A stretch of 64,000 nt of DNA from Hyphomonas sp. (lineage in GTDB: Bacteria; Pseudomonadota; Alphaproteobacteria; Caulobacterales; Hyphomonadaceae): the NCBI GenBank assembly GCA_002700305.1, contig PACZ01000009.1:29346-93345 (forward strand), written 5' to 3'. Positions 17,449 to 26,382 of the stretch are shown here, piece by piece. The notes beneath the pieces were generated by a model. The model saw only the letters and a program-made list of their open reading frames with translations, searched no databases and was not told where the DNA came from. How positions within the stretch are numbered: position 1 is the first letter of the stretch; every line of letters begins with the position of its first letter. The position numbers and the translations under genes are program-made.

Positions 17449-18257
17449 TGCGCAGAACGCTTCTTTCCGCATTCGCCGCGCTCGCCATCGCAACAGGTGT
17501 CTCGGCGCAGACGCACGACCAGCATGGCGACGCTTCAGGCGACAAGCCCTGGTCCCAGGCCGATGCCTATTTCGACCCGGCGGAAATGGACGCCGCCCGC
17601 GCGCATGCACAATCGCACTCCGGCGACACGCCCTTCGCCATGATCCGGTTTGACCGGCTGGAGGCTCAGTCCTTTGACGGGGAAACCGTCGGCGTCTGGG
17701 ATGCCGATGCCTGGTATGGTGGGGACATCAACAAGGTCTGGCTGAAAACCGAAGGCGAATATTCCTTCGAGGAGAGCGACCTCGAAGAGGCCGAAGTCCA
17801 GCTGCTCTGGTCCCGCGCCATTTCCCGCTACTTCGATCTTCAGACCGGGGTGCGCTATGATTTCGAACCGGATGGCCTGGCCCACGCAGTTCTGGGTGTA
17901 CAGGGTCTCGCCCCCTATTGGTTTGAAGTCGATGGCGCCGCCTTCCTCAGCGAGAAAGGCGACCTCACCGCCAGTTTCGAGGCGGAGTATGATCTGCTCC
18001 TCACCAACCGGCTGATCCTCCAGCCAAGGCTGGCAGCGGGCTTGTCGGCGCAGGACATTCCGGAGCGGGCGCTTGGCTCGGGCCTGACGAAGCTGCAGGC
18101 TGGCCTCCGCCTGCGCTACGAATTTGTCCGGGAATTCGCGCCCTACATCGGGGTCGAACACAGCGCCAGCTTCGGCCGGACGGCTGATCTGATCGAAGCG
18201 GCGGGCGGCGAGGCGGATGAGACGCGCTTCGTCATCGGTATCCGCACCTGGTACTGA
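17448..18257 (+). CDS. copB: CopB-family outer membrane copper protein
   Basis: An outer-membrane beta-barrel of the CopB/PcoB family (269 residues) that partners CopA in periplasmic copper handling. A signal peptide ends near SAQ, a short charged linker follows, and then the family core FDRLE, VWDADAWYGGD and alternating barrel strands to the terminal aromatic residues TWY, typical of barrel assembly. The ATG shares one base with the CopA stop (TGATG), so synthesis is coupled. Unlike some CopB proteins it lacks a long Met-rich N-terminus; the Met/His repeats sit in CopA instead. Confidence 0.93.
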   Translation: MRRTLLSAFAALAIATGVSAQTHDQHGDASGDKPWSQADAYFDPAEMDAARAHAQSHSGDTPFAMIRFDRLEAQSFDGETVGVWDADAWYGGDINKVWLKTEGEYSFEESDLEEAEVQLLWSRAISRYFDLQTGVRYDFEPDGLAHAVLGVQGLAPYWFEVDGAAFLSEKGDLTASFEAEYDLLLTNRLILQPRLAAGLSAQDIPERALGSGLTKLQAGLRLRYEFVREFAPYIGVEHSASFGRTADLIEAAGGEADETRFVIGIRTWY

Positions 18258-18286
18258 TCCGGCGGGTCTGGTCCAATCCCACTATA

Positions 18287-18322
18287 CAGACCCCTTTGTT
18301 TTCCTTGAAATAAAGGGGTCTG
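18287..18322. terminator. 11-bp perfect hairpin after copB
   Basis: CAGACCCCTTT (18287-18297) and AAAGGGGTCTG (18312-18322) form a perfect 11-bp stem with a 14-base loop, 30 bp after the copB stop. No T-run follows the stem, but its own arm contains TTT/AAA on both strands. It may end copB transcription or protect the 3' end. Confidence 0.55.
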
Positions 18323-18401
18323 CATCGCCTTTGGCATGAGTCTTGTTGTGCGTTGCAGCATAGAGGCGTACTGTTCAGGACAGAAAAGGGATACAGGACT
18401 G

Positions 18402-18704
18402 ATGGAATATTGGCTTATGCCCTGGCGCGCGACATTGTCTGTTGCGGCCGCCACGCTCGAAACCACGCTGGTCATGCAGAAGAGCCTCGCCGGCCTGACA
18501 GGGATGAGCGGCTTTGAGCCGCTGGATGAAAACCGCCTGCGTGACGCCTTTCATTCGGCCGCTGACGTGAACCTGCGCCGCTGGGGCGATACGGCGGAAA
18601 TGCTGCAGAATCTGCCATCCTGGTACCGGGATCTTGGCCGCATGCCGGGCGACCTGATGACCGACTGGTTCGACGCCCATCACCGGACCGCCAGCACCGA
18701 CTGA
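18402..18704 (+). CDS. Hypothetical 100-residue protein
   Basis: A small, tryptophan-rich protein (MEYWLMPWRATL start) with a helical centre and an acidic/aromatic C-half (WYRDLGR, DWFDAHH). The length and amphipathic helices loosely recall phasin-like proteins, but no motif proves it. I chose ATG 18402 with AGGA just upstream; the frame is open earlier. It converges with the PhoR-like kinase gene, with 14 bp between stops. Function unknown. Confidence 0.55.
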   Translation: MEYWLMPWRATLSVAAATLETTLVMQKSLAGLTGMSGFEPLDENRLRDAFHSAADVNLRRWGDTAEMLQNLPSWYRDLGRMPGDLMTDWFDAHHRTASTD

Positions 18705-18718
18705 TCCGGCGCAAGCCG

Positions 18719-20116
18719 TCAGGCGTCTTCGGCCTTGCGCCGCATGGCGGGAAGCCAGACGGCGAACGCGGATCCCTGCTCCATCACCGTTTCCACCGCC
18801 ATGCCCCCGCGATGGTGGGCCATGATGTGTTTCACGATGGCCAGGCCCAGCCCCGTGCCTGTGATCTTGCCGCCGCGGCTCTGGTCTGTGCGGTAGAAAC
18901 GCTCGCCGAGGCGCGGCAGGTGCTGGCGTTCGATGCCCGGCCCCTCATCCTCAACCCGGATCCACACCGCCGGCTCGCCCGGGCCCGGCCGGTTGACCGA
19001 CTGCAACAGCGTCATCCGCTCGCCATTCTCCCAGACCTGGCCGGACTTCGCCCGCGCTTCGACCGTATCGGCCGCTGCGCCATAGGTGACCCGGACCGTA
19101 CCGTCCTTGCGGCAATATTTGATGGCGTTGGAGATCAGGTTCTCGACCACCTGGATGAGTTCGTCCCGGTTGCCGATGACCGGCAGCGCCTCATCGGTGC
19201 CGGAGACAACCAGCGTCACCCCGCGTTCGTCCGCCATGCCGCCCAGTGCGGCTGTGCCAGACACCAGCACGTCCTGCATGTCCACCGTGTCGCGCGGGGC
19301 GACCTGCTCGGACGACTCGATCCGGGACAGGGACAACAGGTCTGAGATGAGGCGGGACATCCGCTCCGATTCCACGGCCATGATGTCCAGGAACCGGCCC
19401 CAGCTTTCCGGGTCATCCTTTGCCGGGCCGCGCATTGTCTCGATGAAACCGGACAAGGCCGTCAGCGGCGTACGCAATTCGTGGCTGGCATTGGCAATGA
19501 AGTCAGACCGGGCGCGCGCTGCCCGTCGCAGCGGGGTCAGGTCCTCCAGCACGATCAGCACCCGGCCGGCATCCAGCGGCCGGGAGACATGCGCCCGCCA
19601 GGTCTCATTCGGCCCGGCATCGACATCCACGGCCAGCGGCGCATCAACCTGGGTGTGGATGGCCTTGTCGATCGCCGACAGCAGCGCCGGGGAGCGAATG
19701 ACCGTCGAAGCACGCGGCCGGACGCGGTTGTCGAGGCGCAGAATGTCCTCCGCCTCGGCATTGAAGGCAATGATCCGACCGTCGAAATCGATCTCGAACG
19801 CCGGCAGAGGCAGGGCCTTCAAGGGAATGGACGCCGCCGACGGGCCGGGCGCAATACTGTCTGCTGCGCCGTCCACCACGGCCGAGGCCGGCAGGACGGT
19901 CGCCGACCCGACATAATAGGCCCAGGCAACAGCGCCCGCCGCGATCAGGGCGGCAGCGGATTCGATCAGTCCGATGGAGCCGGTCACCAGCAGCAGCACG
20001 AGAACCGCCGCAAAGCACGATATAAGCACGACAAAGTCACGGACCCGCAGGGTCGTGGCACGGCGTATGCCTCTTTCAGCCCCCTTCTGGGTCGTGGTTG
20101 AAAGCACTTCAGTCAT
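18719..20116 (-). CDS. PhoR-like phosphate regulon sensor histidine kinase
   Basis: A membrane sensor kinase of 465 residues. Two adjacent N-terminal membrane helices (about 20-75) without a large periplasmic loop are followed by a PAS domain (FEIDFDGRIIAFNAEAED region), HisKA with His212 in NASHELRTPL, and HATPase with N box (NLISNAIKY), DEGPGI and GTGLGLAIV. The architecture matches PhoR, which signals phosphate limitation. No phoB gene is adjacent. The ATG at 20116 has GGGAAA upstream; a GTG at 20143 is an alternative start. Confidence 0.88.
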   Translation of the reverse strand: MTEVLSTTTQKGAERGIRRATTLRVRDFVVLISCFAAVLVLLLVTGSIGLIESAAALIAAGAVAWAYYVGSATVLPASAVVDGAADSIAPGPSAASIPLKALPLPAFEIDFDGRIIAFNAEAEDILRLDNRVRPRASTVIRSPALLSAIDKAIHTQVDAPLAVDVDAGPNETWRAHVSRPLDAGRVLIVLEDLTPLRRAARARSDFIANASHELRTPLTALSGFIETMRGPAKDDPESWGRFLDIMAVESERMSRLISDLLSLSRIESSEQVAPRDTVDMQDVLVSGTAALGGMADERGVTLVVSGTDEALPVIGNRDELIQVVENLISNAIKYCRKDGTVRVTYGAAADTVEARAKSGQVWENGERMTLLQSVNRPGPGEPAVWIRVEDEGPGIERQHLPRLGERFYRTDQSRGGKITGTGLGLAIVKHIMAHHRGGMAVETVMEQGSAFAVWLPAMRRKAEDA

Positions 20117-20241
20117 GCGGTTTCCCGGTGGGATCCCTTCCACACACTCGTAGCTTTTAGGCGCTATCGCGACAGCGGGAAGATGCCAAGCCCTTCCCGG
20201 CTGGCTGCCTCAGCATGCATCGCTGGCAGACCTGTATATAA

Positions 20242-20259
20242 TTATTGAAAATCGATAAT
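20242..20259 (+). promoter_or_regulatory. Operator-like TTATTGAAAATCGATAAT motif
   Basis: An AT-rich, imperfectly palindromic motif in the gap upstream of the RND efflux operon. It resembles the tandem repeat at 51144-51182 (15 of 18 positions match the second copy). It is probably a repressor or activator site for the efflux operon or the divergent kinase. Confidence 0.45.
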
Positions 20260-20328
20260 TCCTCATTGACAGTCGAGTAGAGCGAGCGTAACGCAACTGC
20301 TTATACCAACAGGAGCAATGCCGAAGGC

Positions 20329-21783
20329 ATGAAACGATCAATCCTCTTCGCGGGCACGGCAATTCTTGCGGCGTGCGCCTCCTCTCCGGCAAATATTGGC
20401 GGTCTTGCGGGCGAACCCGTTGATTTCTTTGCGCAAGCTCCGGACGCTCCGGCAGAATGGACCGCAAGCGGTGTGGCCGGCAAAGCACCGAAAGGCGACT
20501 GGCTGAGCCAGTTCAATGACCCCGTGATGATGTCGCTGGTTGCCGAAGCCCTGGAAAACAACCCCACCCTGAAATCCCGCGCCGCCACGATGCGCGCCGC
20601 CGAAGCCGCTACGCGGAGCGCGCGCTCTGCCGGCCGGCCTGGCCTCAGCGCCTCGGTGACCGCAGGCGGCAACTCCGTGGGCGTGGAGACACCGACCGGC
20701 ACGACCCGGACGGAGAGCGAAATCTACGGCGTCGGCCTCGATGCAAGCTGGGAGCTGGACCTCTGGGACCGCATCGGCGCGTCCGTGAATGCCGCCGAAG
20801 CCGACTATGCCGCGTCCGAAGCCGATCTGTCCGCCGCAGAACTGTCCCTGGCGGCCCAGACAGCCATTGCCTGGATCAATCTGAACGAGGCAATCGCGCA
20901 GGAGCGCGTGGCCGAGCTGACCTATGATGCCCGTGATCGTGTCCGCCTCCTGACCGAGCGCCGCTTCCAGCGCGGCCTGGTCGATGCCCTGGATGTGCGT
21001 ACTGCCCGGTCGGCCCTGGCCAATGCCGAAGCCACGATTGCCACCCGCCGGCAGATCACAGGGGAAACGGCCCGCCGCCTTGAGATCCTTCTTGGACGCT
21101 ATCCCGCTGCAGAAATTGCCGCCCCGGCGGAACTCCCGTCGCTTGGCCCGCTGGAGCCGGAAGGCAACCCTGCCCTTCTCCTGTCGCGCCGTCCGGATAT
21201 TGCCGCCTCCGAAGCCCGGATTGAAGCAGCCGGCATGCGGGCCGAAACCGCCCGGCTGGCCATGCTGCCTTCCCTCACGCTGAGCGGCAGCGTGTCGACC
21301 ACTGAATCCGATCTCGCCGATGCATTCGACCCGGAGCTCATCGCCGCGCGCCTGGTGGCCAATCTGATCGCACCGATCTTTACCGGCGGCCGCCTGGATG
21401 CCCAGCGCGATGCGGCGGTCGCACAGGCCGAAGCCGCTGTTGCAAACTATGCCAACATCGTCCTGTCTGCCTGGGGCGAGGTCGAGAACGCCATCGCCGC
21501 CGACCAGTATCTCGCAGAGCAGGAACAAGCCCAGGCCCGCGCCCTTGAAGAAGCCCGCCTTGCCGAAGACCTTGCCCTGCGCAAGTATACAACCAGCGGC
21601 ACGCTGACGATCTTCAACCTGATCGATGCCCAGACACGGCGCCTGACCGCGGAAAGCCAGCTGATCTCAGTCAGCGCCAACCGCGCCACCAACCGTATTT
21701 CGTATCACCTCGCCCTCGGCGGCGGATTGCCGGTCCTGACCGCCTCGACCGCAACGACGCCCACCGAAGCCGCCGCAGAGTAA
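20329..21783 (+). CDS. RND efflux outer-membrane factor lipoprotein (NodT/OprM type)
   Basis: The TolC-family outer-membrane channel of a tripartite efflux pump (484 residues). It is a lipoprotein (LAACA near residue 16) with the two repeated alpha-helical halves typical of NodT/OprM proteins, including the SWELDLWDRIG segment and LLLSRRPDI. The upstream context is odd: AGGAG (20311) sits too close to a 4-codon mini-ORF (MPKA) whose stop overlaps this ATG, and GAAGG is only one base from the ATG. It is first in the operon with the adaptor and pump. Confidence 0.92.
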   Translation: MKRSILFAGTAILAACASSPANIGGLAGEPVDFFAQAPDAPAEWTASGVAGKAPKGDWLSQFNDPVMMSLVAEALENNPTLKSRAATMRAAEAATRSARSAGRPGLSASVTAGGNSVGVETPTGTTRTESEIYGVGLDASWELDLWDRIGASVNAAEADYAASEADLSAAELSLAAQTAIAWINLNEAIAQERVAELTYDARDRVRLLTERRFQRGLVDALDVRTARSALANAEATIATRRQITGETARRLEILLGRYPAAEIAAPAELPSLGPLEPEGNPALLLSRRPDIAASEARIEAAGMRAETARLAMLPSLTLSGSVSTTESDLADAFDPELIAARLVANLIAPIFTGGRLDAQRDAAVAQAEAAVANYANIVLSAWGEVENAIAADQYLAEQEQAQARALEEARLAEDLALRKYTTSGTLTIFNLIDAQTRRLTAESQLISVSANRATNRISYHLALGGGLPVLTASTATTPTEAAAE

Positions 21784-21802
21784 GCCCCAGGAGTCCCGCC
21801 CC

Positions 21803-23074
21803 ATGGCCCGTATCATCGCCATCGCCGCCCCGATCGCCATCATCGCCGTCCTCGGTGTCGGCGGAGTTGCTGTCCTGTCAGCGCTCAAGCCGGAACCGGA
21901 AAAAGCCGAGGAAGCCCGCATCGGCCTCAACGTGTTCGCAGAGAAAGTCCGCAAGGGCGATCTTCAGATCACGGTCGAAGCACAAGGCGAAGTCCGCCCG
22001 CGCCGGGAGATCATCGTGGCGCCGCAGATTTCCGGCCGGATCGCTTATGTCTCTCCGGACTTCATCGATGGCGGCTTCATCAAACAGGGCCAGCTGCTGG
22101 TCCGTGTGGAAGCGGCCGACTATGAACTCGCCGTCGTGCGCGCCCGGTCCGGCGTGGCGTCTGCCGAACAGGGGCTGACCCGCGAAATCGCCGAGGCCGA
22201 ACTTGCCCAGCAGGATATTGAAGATCTCGGCATCACCAATGTCTCGCCGCTCGCCCGCCGCGAACCGCAGCTGGCACAGGCCCGCGCCGCACTGGATGCG
22301 GCCAAGGCGCAGCTGAAGGATGCGGAACTCGCCCTGGAACGGACCGCCGTCTACGCACCGTTCTCCGGACGCGTCTGGGAACGCGATGTCGATATTGGCC
22401 AGGTCGTCGCCACCGGCCAGTCTCTCGGCCGGATCTTCGCCAATGATGTTGTCGAAGTCTCGCTACCGCTGGATGATGAAGAGATGGGCCGCCTCGGCCT
22501 TCCCCTTGCCTTCGCCGCCAGCGAGACACAGCCGGGCCCGAAAGTCGACTTCAGCGCCGTGGTCGGGGGCGTTGAACGCCACTGGACGGGCGAAGTCGTC
22601 CGGACCGCTGCGGCCGTCAATTCTCAGACACGCCAGATCAACGTGATTGCCGAACTCAAAGATCCCTATGGCAAAGGCGCCGACAATGGTGCGCCGATGG
22701 CACCGGGCCTGTTCGTCAATGCCGTGATTGAGGGCAAAACCATCCCGGACGTCCTGATCGCGCCGCGCGCGGCCCTGCGCGGCGATGACCGGATCTTCAT
22801 CGGCAATGCCGATGAAGGCACACTGTCGATCCGCACGGTCGACCTGATCTATTCCGATACGGACGGGGCCTATGTCCGGTCTGGCATCGAACCCGGCGAG
22901 TTCGCCATCACCTCCCCGATCCAGGCCGCCTTCGACGGCATGAATGTGACGGTGATGGAACGCCAGCCGGACGGAACCATCAAGACTTACGAACCGACGG
23001 AAGACACGTCGGACGACAAAGAAACCGAGGAAACAGCCATGCGTCTCTCCAGCGCCAAGGGAGCCTCTGAATGA
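21803..23074 (+). CDS. RND efflux periplasmic adaptor (membrane fusion protein)
   Basis: The HlyD/AcrA-type adaptor linking pump and outer-membrane channel (423 residues). One N-terminal membrane helix (about 5-28) is followed by a split biotinyl-lipoyl domain (SGRIAYVSPDFIDGGFIKQGQ and the VYAPFSGRVWERDVDIGQVV half), a coiled-coil hairpin between them and a beta-barrel with membrane-proximal domain. An acidic tail ends the protein. Its stop overlaps the pump gene ATG (ATGA). Confidence 0.93.
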   Translation: MARIIAIAAPIAIIAVLGVGGVAVLSALKPEPEKAEEARIGLNVFAEKVRKGDLQITVEAQGEVRPRREIIVAPQISGRIAYVSPDFIDGGFIKQGQLLVRVEAADYELAVVRARSGVASAEQGLTREIAEAELAQQDIEDLGITNVSPLARREPQLAQARAALDAAKAQLKDAELALERTAVYAPFSGRVWERDVDIGQVVATGQSLGRIFANDVVEVSLPLDDEEMGRLGLPLAFAASETQPGPKVDFSAVVGGVERHWTGEVVRTAAAVNSQTRQINVIAELKDPYGKGADNGAPMAPGLFVNAVIEGKTIPDVLIAPRAALRGDDRIFIGNADEGTLSIRTVDLIYSDTDGAYVRSGIEPGEFAITSPIQAAFDGMNVTVMERQPDGTIKTYEPTEDTSDDKETEETAMRLSSAKGASE

Positions 23075-26000
23075 AAGGCATCGTCGCCTGGTTCGCCCGC
23101 AACGCCGTTGCCGCGAACCTTCTCATGATCGTCTGCTTCGTCGGGGGCATCTTCGGATACACCGCGATGGAGCGGGAAATGTTCCCGATCGGCACGTTCA
23201 ATGGCGCGACTGTATCGATGGCCTGGCCCGGCGCTTCGCCTCAGGACATCGAGGAACAGATCGTCACGCGGATCGAGGAAGCTGTGGCCGACCTCGACGG
23301 CATCAAGCGCATCACATCGACCTCTTCGGAAGGGTTCGGTTCGGTCAATATCGAAGGCCAGAACGACATCGACATGATGGAGTTCCTGGATGAGGTGAAG
23401 TTGCGCGTCGACCAGATCAACAATCTGCCTCAGGCAGCCTTCCAGCCGCAGGTGCGGCGATGGGAACAGCGCGGCCAATTCATGGGTCTGGCCATTCACG
23501 GCAAGGTCGACGGCCGGGAGCTGAAACGCCTCGGCGACCGGGTCCGCGACGACATCGCCCAATTGCCGGGCGGCGAGCTTGCCGAACTCCAGGGCACGCT
23601 GGACGAACAGGTAAATATCGAGGTCACCGAGGAATCGCTGCGCCGTTTCGGCCTGAGCTTCGCCGATGTGGCCAATGCCATTCGCCAGTCCTCTCTCAAC
23701 TCCTCCGGCGGACGGATCGAGTCCTCCACCGGAGACGTGGCGATCACGGCCCGCCAGCTCGCGGACACAAAAGACCAGTTCAACCGCATCATCATCCGCC
23801 AGACGACCGAACAAGGCACGGTCCGCGTGGAGGACGTTGCCAATGTCATCGACGGCTTCGTGTCCGACAAGTTCAGCGCGCTTTATGGCGGTGAACCAAC
23901 CGCGTTCGTGATGATCCCGGCGCCGGACAAGATGGACGTCGTCAAATACACCAAGGGCTTCCGCGATTATGTGGAGCGCGCCAACGATCCGAAGAGCGGA
24001 ATCCTGCCGCAGGGCGTCAAGATCGACATCCTCTGGGACGATTCAGAAGCCTTCAACGACCGCATGAACCTGATCATGTCATCTGCCCTGCAAGGTGCGG
24101 TGCTGGTGTTGATCGTCCTTCTGCTGTTCCTGCGCCCGATGGTGGCCTTCTGGGTGACGATCGGCATCATGACCGCGTTCGGCGGCGGCATCCTGATCCT
24201 TCCTTATCTGGGCGTTTCCTGGAATATCCTGTCGACCTTCGCCGTGCTGCTGGTGATCGGCGTGATCGTGGATGATGCCATCGTGGTGGGGGAGAACATC
24301 CACAGGGAGGTCGAGAGCGGCCGGCGTGACGGCATCGATGCGGCCATCGTAGGAACGCAGATGGTTCTGAAGCCGATCATCTTCGGCGTCCTGACCACGA
24401 TTATCGCCTTCCTCCCCTGGGCCTTCCTCAGCGGGCCGGAACGGCAGTTTACCCAGCAGATCACCTTTGTGGTCGTCGCGGCGCTCGCTTTCTCGATCAT
24501 CGAATGCATGCTGATCCTGCCGGCCCACCTTGCCCATATGAAAAAGCAGAGCTTTGACGGGGCGAGCGGCGCGCTGATGCGTATCCAGCGGCGGATCGCG
24601 GACAGCCTCCTCTGGTTTGCCAACAATATCTACAAGCCGGCGCTCGAGTTCGCTCTGAAGTTCCGGTATGCGACGATGGCCCTGTTCTTCTGCCTGTTCT
24701 ACCTGGCCTTCAACCTGTCAGCCTTGAAGATCGTGCCGTTCAAATTCATGCCCGAGATCGAAGCTGACCTGATCCAGGTGCAGATCGAGATGCCGGACGG
24801 CACGCCGTATGAGCGCCTCATCCAGGTGCGTGACCAGCTGCAGGCCGGCATTGAGATCAGTGAACAGCAGACCAAGGACGAGCATCCGGAAATCAAGGAC
24901 GGCCTGATCCGCGACGCATCCGTCATCGCCTACGGCACCAATGTCCGTGCCTTTGTCGGTCTTGCTGCGCCGGAAGACCGGCCGGACACAATCCGCTCCA
25001 AAGACCTTGCCGAACTGCTGCGCGCGAATGTCGGCGAGATTCAGGATGCCGAAGAGATCAACTTCGCCTTCACGTTCAATGACAATGACACGGGCGTCCG
25101 GTTTGCCCTCAGCAACCAGAACCTCGACCGCCTGCGGGAAGCCGCAGAAACGGTGAAGGCGCAACTGGCGACCTATTCCAATGCCTATGATATTGGCGAC
25201 AATCTTTCATCGGCTGCCGAAGAGATCCGGATCAGCATGAAGCCAGGGGCCGAGACCCTTGGAGTCACTCTGGCGGATGTCTCCCGCCAGCTGCGCCAGG
25301 CCTACTATGGCGAGGAAGTCCAGCGCCTGCCCCGTGATGGGGAAGATGTCCGGGTCATGGTACGCCTGCCGGAATCCGCCCGTGAGGACCTCGACAGCCT
25401 GAACTCCCTCCGTGTGCGCACGGCAGATGGGCGTGAGATTCCTGTCACCCAGGTTGCCGACTTCTCCTACGCACCAGGTATCAACCGCATTCAGCGGCGC
25501 GACCGGATGCGCTCGGTCTACGTCTTCGCTGAAGTCAAGGGCGAAGGCGGACGCGGCGAGATCATGGCGGACATGGAATCGAATTTCTGGCCGAAATTCC
25601 AGAAACAGTTCCCGGACGTGAAGCGCGGCGAAGCCGGCGGCTTTGAAGAAGAAAACCAGTTCATGACTGAGATCGGCCGTCTGTCGCTGATGGCGATCGG
25701 GGCCATGTACATCCTGCTGGCGATTGCCTTCCGCTCCTATGCCCAGCCCCTTCTGCTGATGATGGCCCTGCCCTTTGCCTATGCAGGCGCCCTGTTCGGC
25801 CTCTGGCTCTGGGATACGCCGATGGCGCTGTTCTCCTTCTTCGGCATTGCCGCCGCAGCGGGGGTCGTGATCAACGACAACCTCGTGCTGATCGACTATG
25901 TCAACAAACGCCGGGAAGAAGGCGCAGGCGCCGTTCAGGCCCTGGTCGATGCAGGTGTCTCGCGTTTCCGCCCGATCCTGCTGACGTCGCTGACCACAAT

Positions 26001-26304
26001 GGTCGGGATCCTGCCCCTGCTCTCACAGCGGTCGGTTCAGGCCCAGTTCCTGAAGCCCATGCTGGTTGCGCTGGGTTCGGCCGTCGGGTTCGCGATCTTC
26101 ATCACGCTGTTCCTTGTGCCGGCGATGTACGTGATCGGCGCAGAGATCAAGCGTGTGTTCGCCTGGACCTGGGGCGGGCAGCCATTCCGCCATATTGGCG
26201 ACGGCTACTCCGGCCATGTCACGATCGATGAAGAAGAACTGATTGGCACAAGCGGCGGTCATGACAGTGACAGTGACAGTCCGCCTATGGCGCCGGCCGA
26301 ATGA
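23071..26304 (+). CDS. RND-family efflux pump permease
   Basis: A proton-driven inner-membrane efflux pump of 1077 residues with twelve predicted membrane helices and two large periplasmic loops. The helix 4 proton-relay aspartates are present in GVIVDDAIVVGENI, and the second repeat has GVVINDNLVLIDYV. The protein is somewhat longer than AcrB because of a C-terminal Asp/Ser/Glu-rich tail. Substrates could be drugs, solvents or lipophilic compounds. No local TetR or MarR regulator is adjacent. It is coupled to the adaptor gene by a 4-base overlap. Confidence 0.94.
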   Translation: MKGIVAWFARNAVAANLLMIVCFVGGIFGYTAMEREMFPIGTFNGATVSMAWPGASPQDIEEQIVTRIEEAVADLDGIKRITSTSSEGFGSVNIEGQNDIDMMEFLDEVKLRVDQINNLPQAAFQPQVRRWEQRGQFMGLAIHGKVDGRELKRLGDRVRDDIAQLPGGELAELQGTLDEQVNIEVTEESLRRFGLSFADVANAIRQSSLNSSGGRIESSTGDVAITARQLADTKDQFNRIIIRQTTEQGTVRVEDVANVIDGFVSDKFSALYGGEPTAFVMIPAPDKMDVVKYTKGFRDYVERANDPKSGILPQGVKIDILWDDSEAFNDRMNLIMSSALQGAVLVLIVLLLFLRPMVAFWVTIGIMTAFGGGILILPYLGVSWNILSTFAVLLVIGVIVDDAIVVGENIHREVESGRRDGIDAAIVGTQMVLKPIIFGVLTTIIAFLPWAFLSGPERQFTQQITFVVVAALAFSIIECMLILPAHLAHMKKQSFDGASGALMRIQRRIADSLLWFANNIYKPALEFALKFRYATMALFFCLFYLAFNLSALKIVPFKFMPEIEADLIQVQIEMPDGTPYERLIQVRDQLQAGIEISEQQTKDEHPEIKDGLIRDASVIAYGTNVRAFVGLAAPEDRPDTIRSKDLAELLRANVGEIQDAEEINFAFTFNDNDTGVRFALSNQNLDRLREAAETVKAQLATYSNAYDIGDNLSSAAEEIRISMKPGAETLGVTLADVSRQLRQAYYGEEVQRLPRDGEDVRVMVRLPESAREDLDSLNSLRVRTADGREIPVTQVADFSYAPGINRIQRRDRMRSVYVFAEVKGEGGRGEIMADMESNFWPKFQKQFPDVKRGEAGGFEEENQFMTEIGRLSLMAIGAMYILLAIAFRSYAQPLLLMMALPFAYAGALFGLWLWDTPMALFSFFGIAAAAGVVINDNLVLIDYVNKRREEGAGAVQALVDAGVSRFRPILLTSLTTMVGILPLLSQRSVQAQFLKPMLVALGSAVGFAIFITLFLVPAMYVIGAEIKRVFAWTWGGQPFRHIGDGYSGHVTIDEEELIGTSGGHDSDSDSPPMAPAE

Positions 26305-26328
26305 TCTGCTACCAATTTACCATGAGAC

Positions 26329-26356
26329 ATGCCCCTCGCTCGTTGCGGGGGGGCAT
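26329..26356 (+). terminator. Hairpin after RND operon
   Basis: ATGCCCC and GGGGCAT form a stem, extended by an inner CGC/GCG pair, 24 bp after the pump stop codon and just before the M13 gene's ribosome-binding site. No T-run follows, so it may be an attenuator rather than a full terminator. Confidence 0.4.
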
Positions 26357-26382
26357 GAGATTTGAGCAAGGAGAGACTCAGG

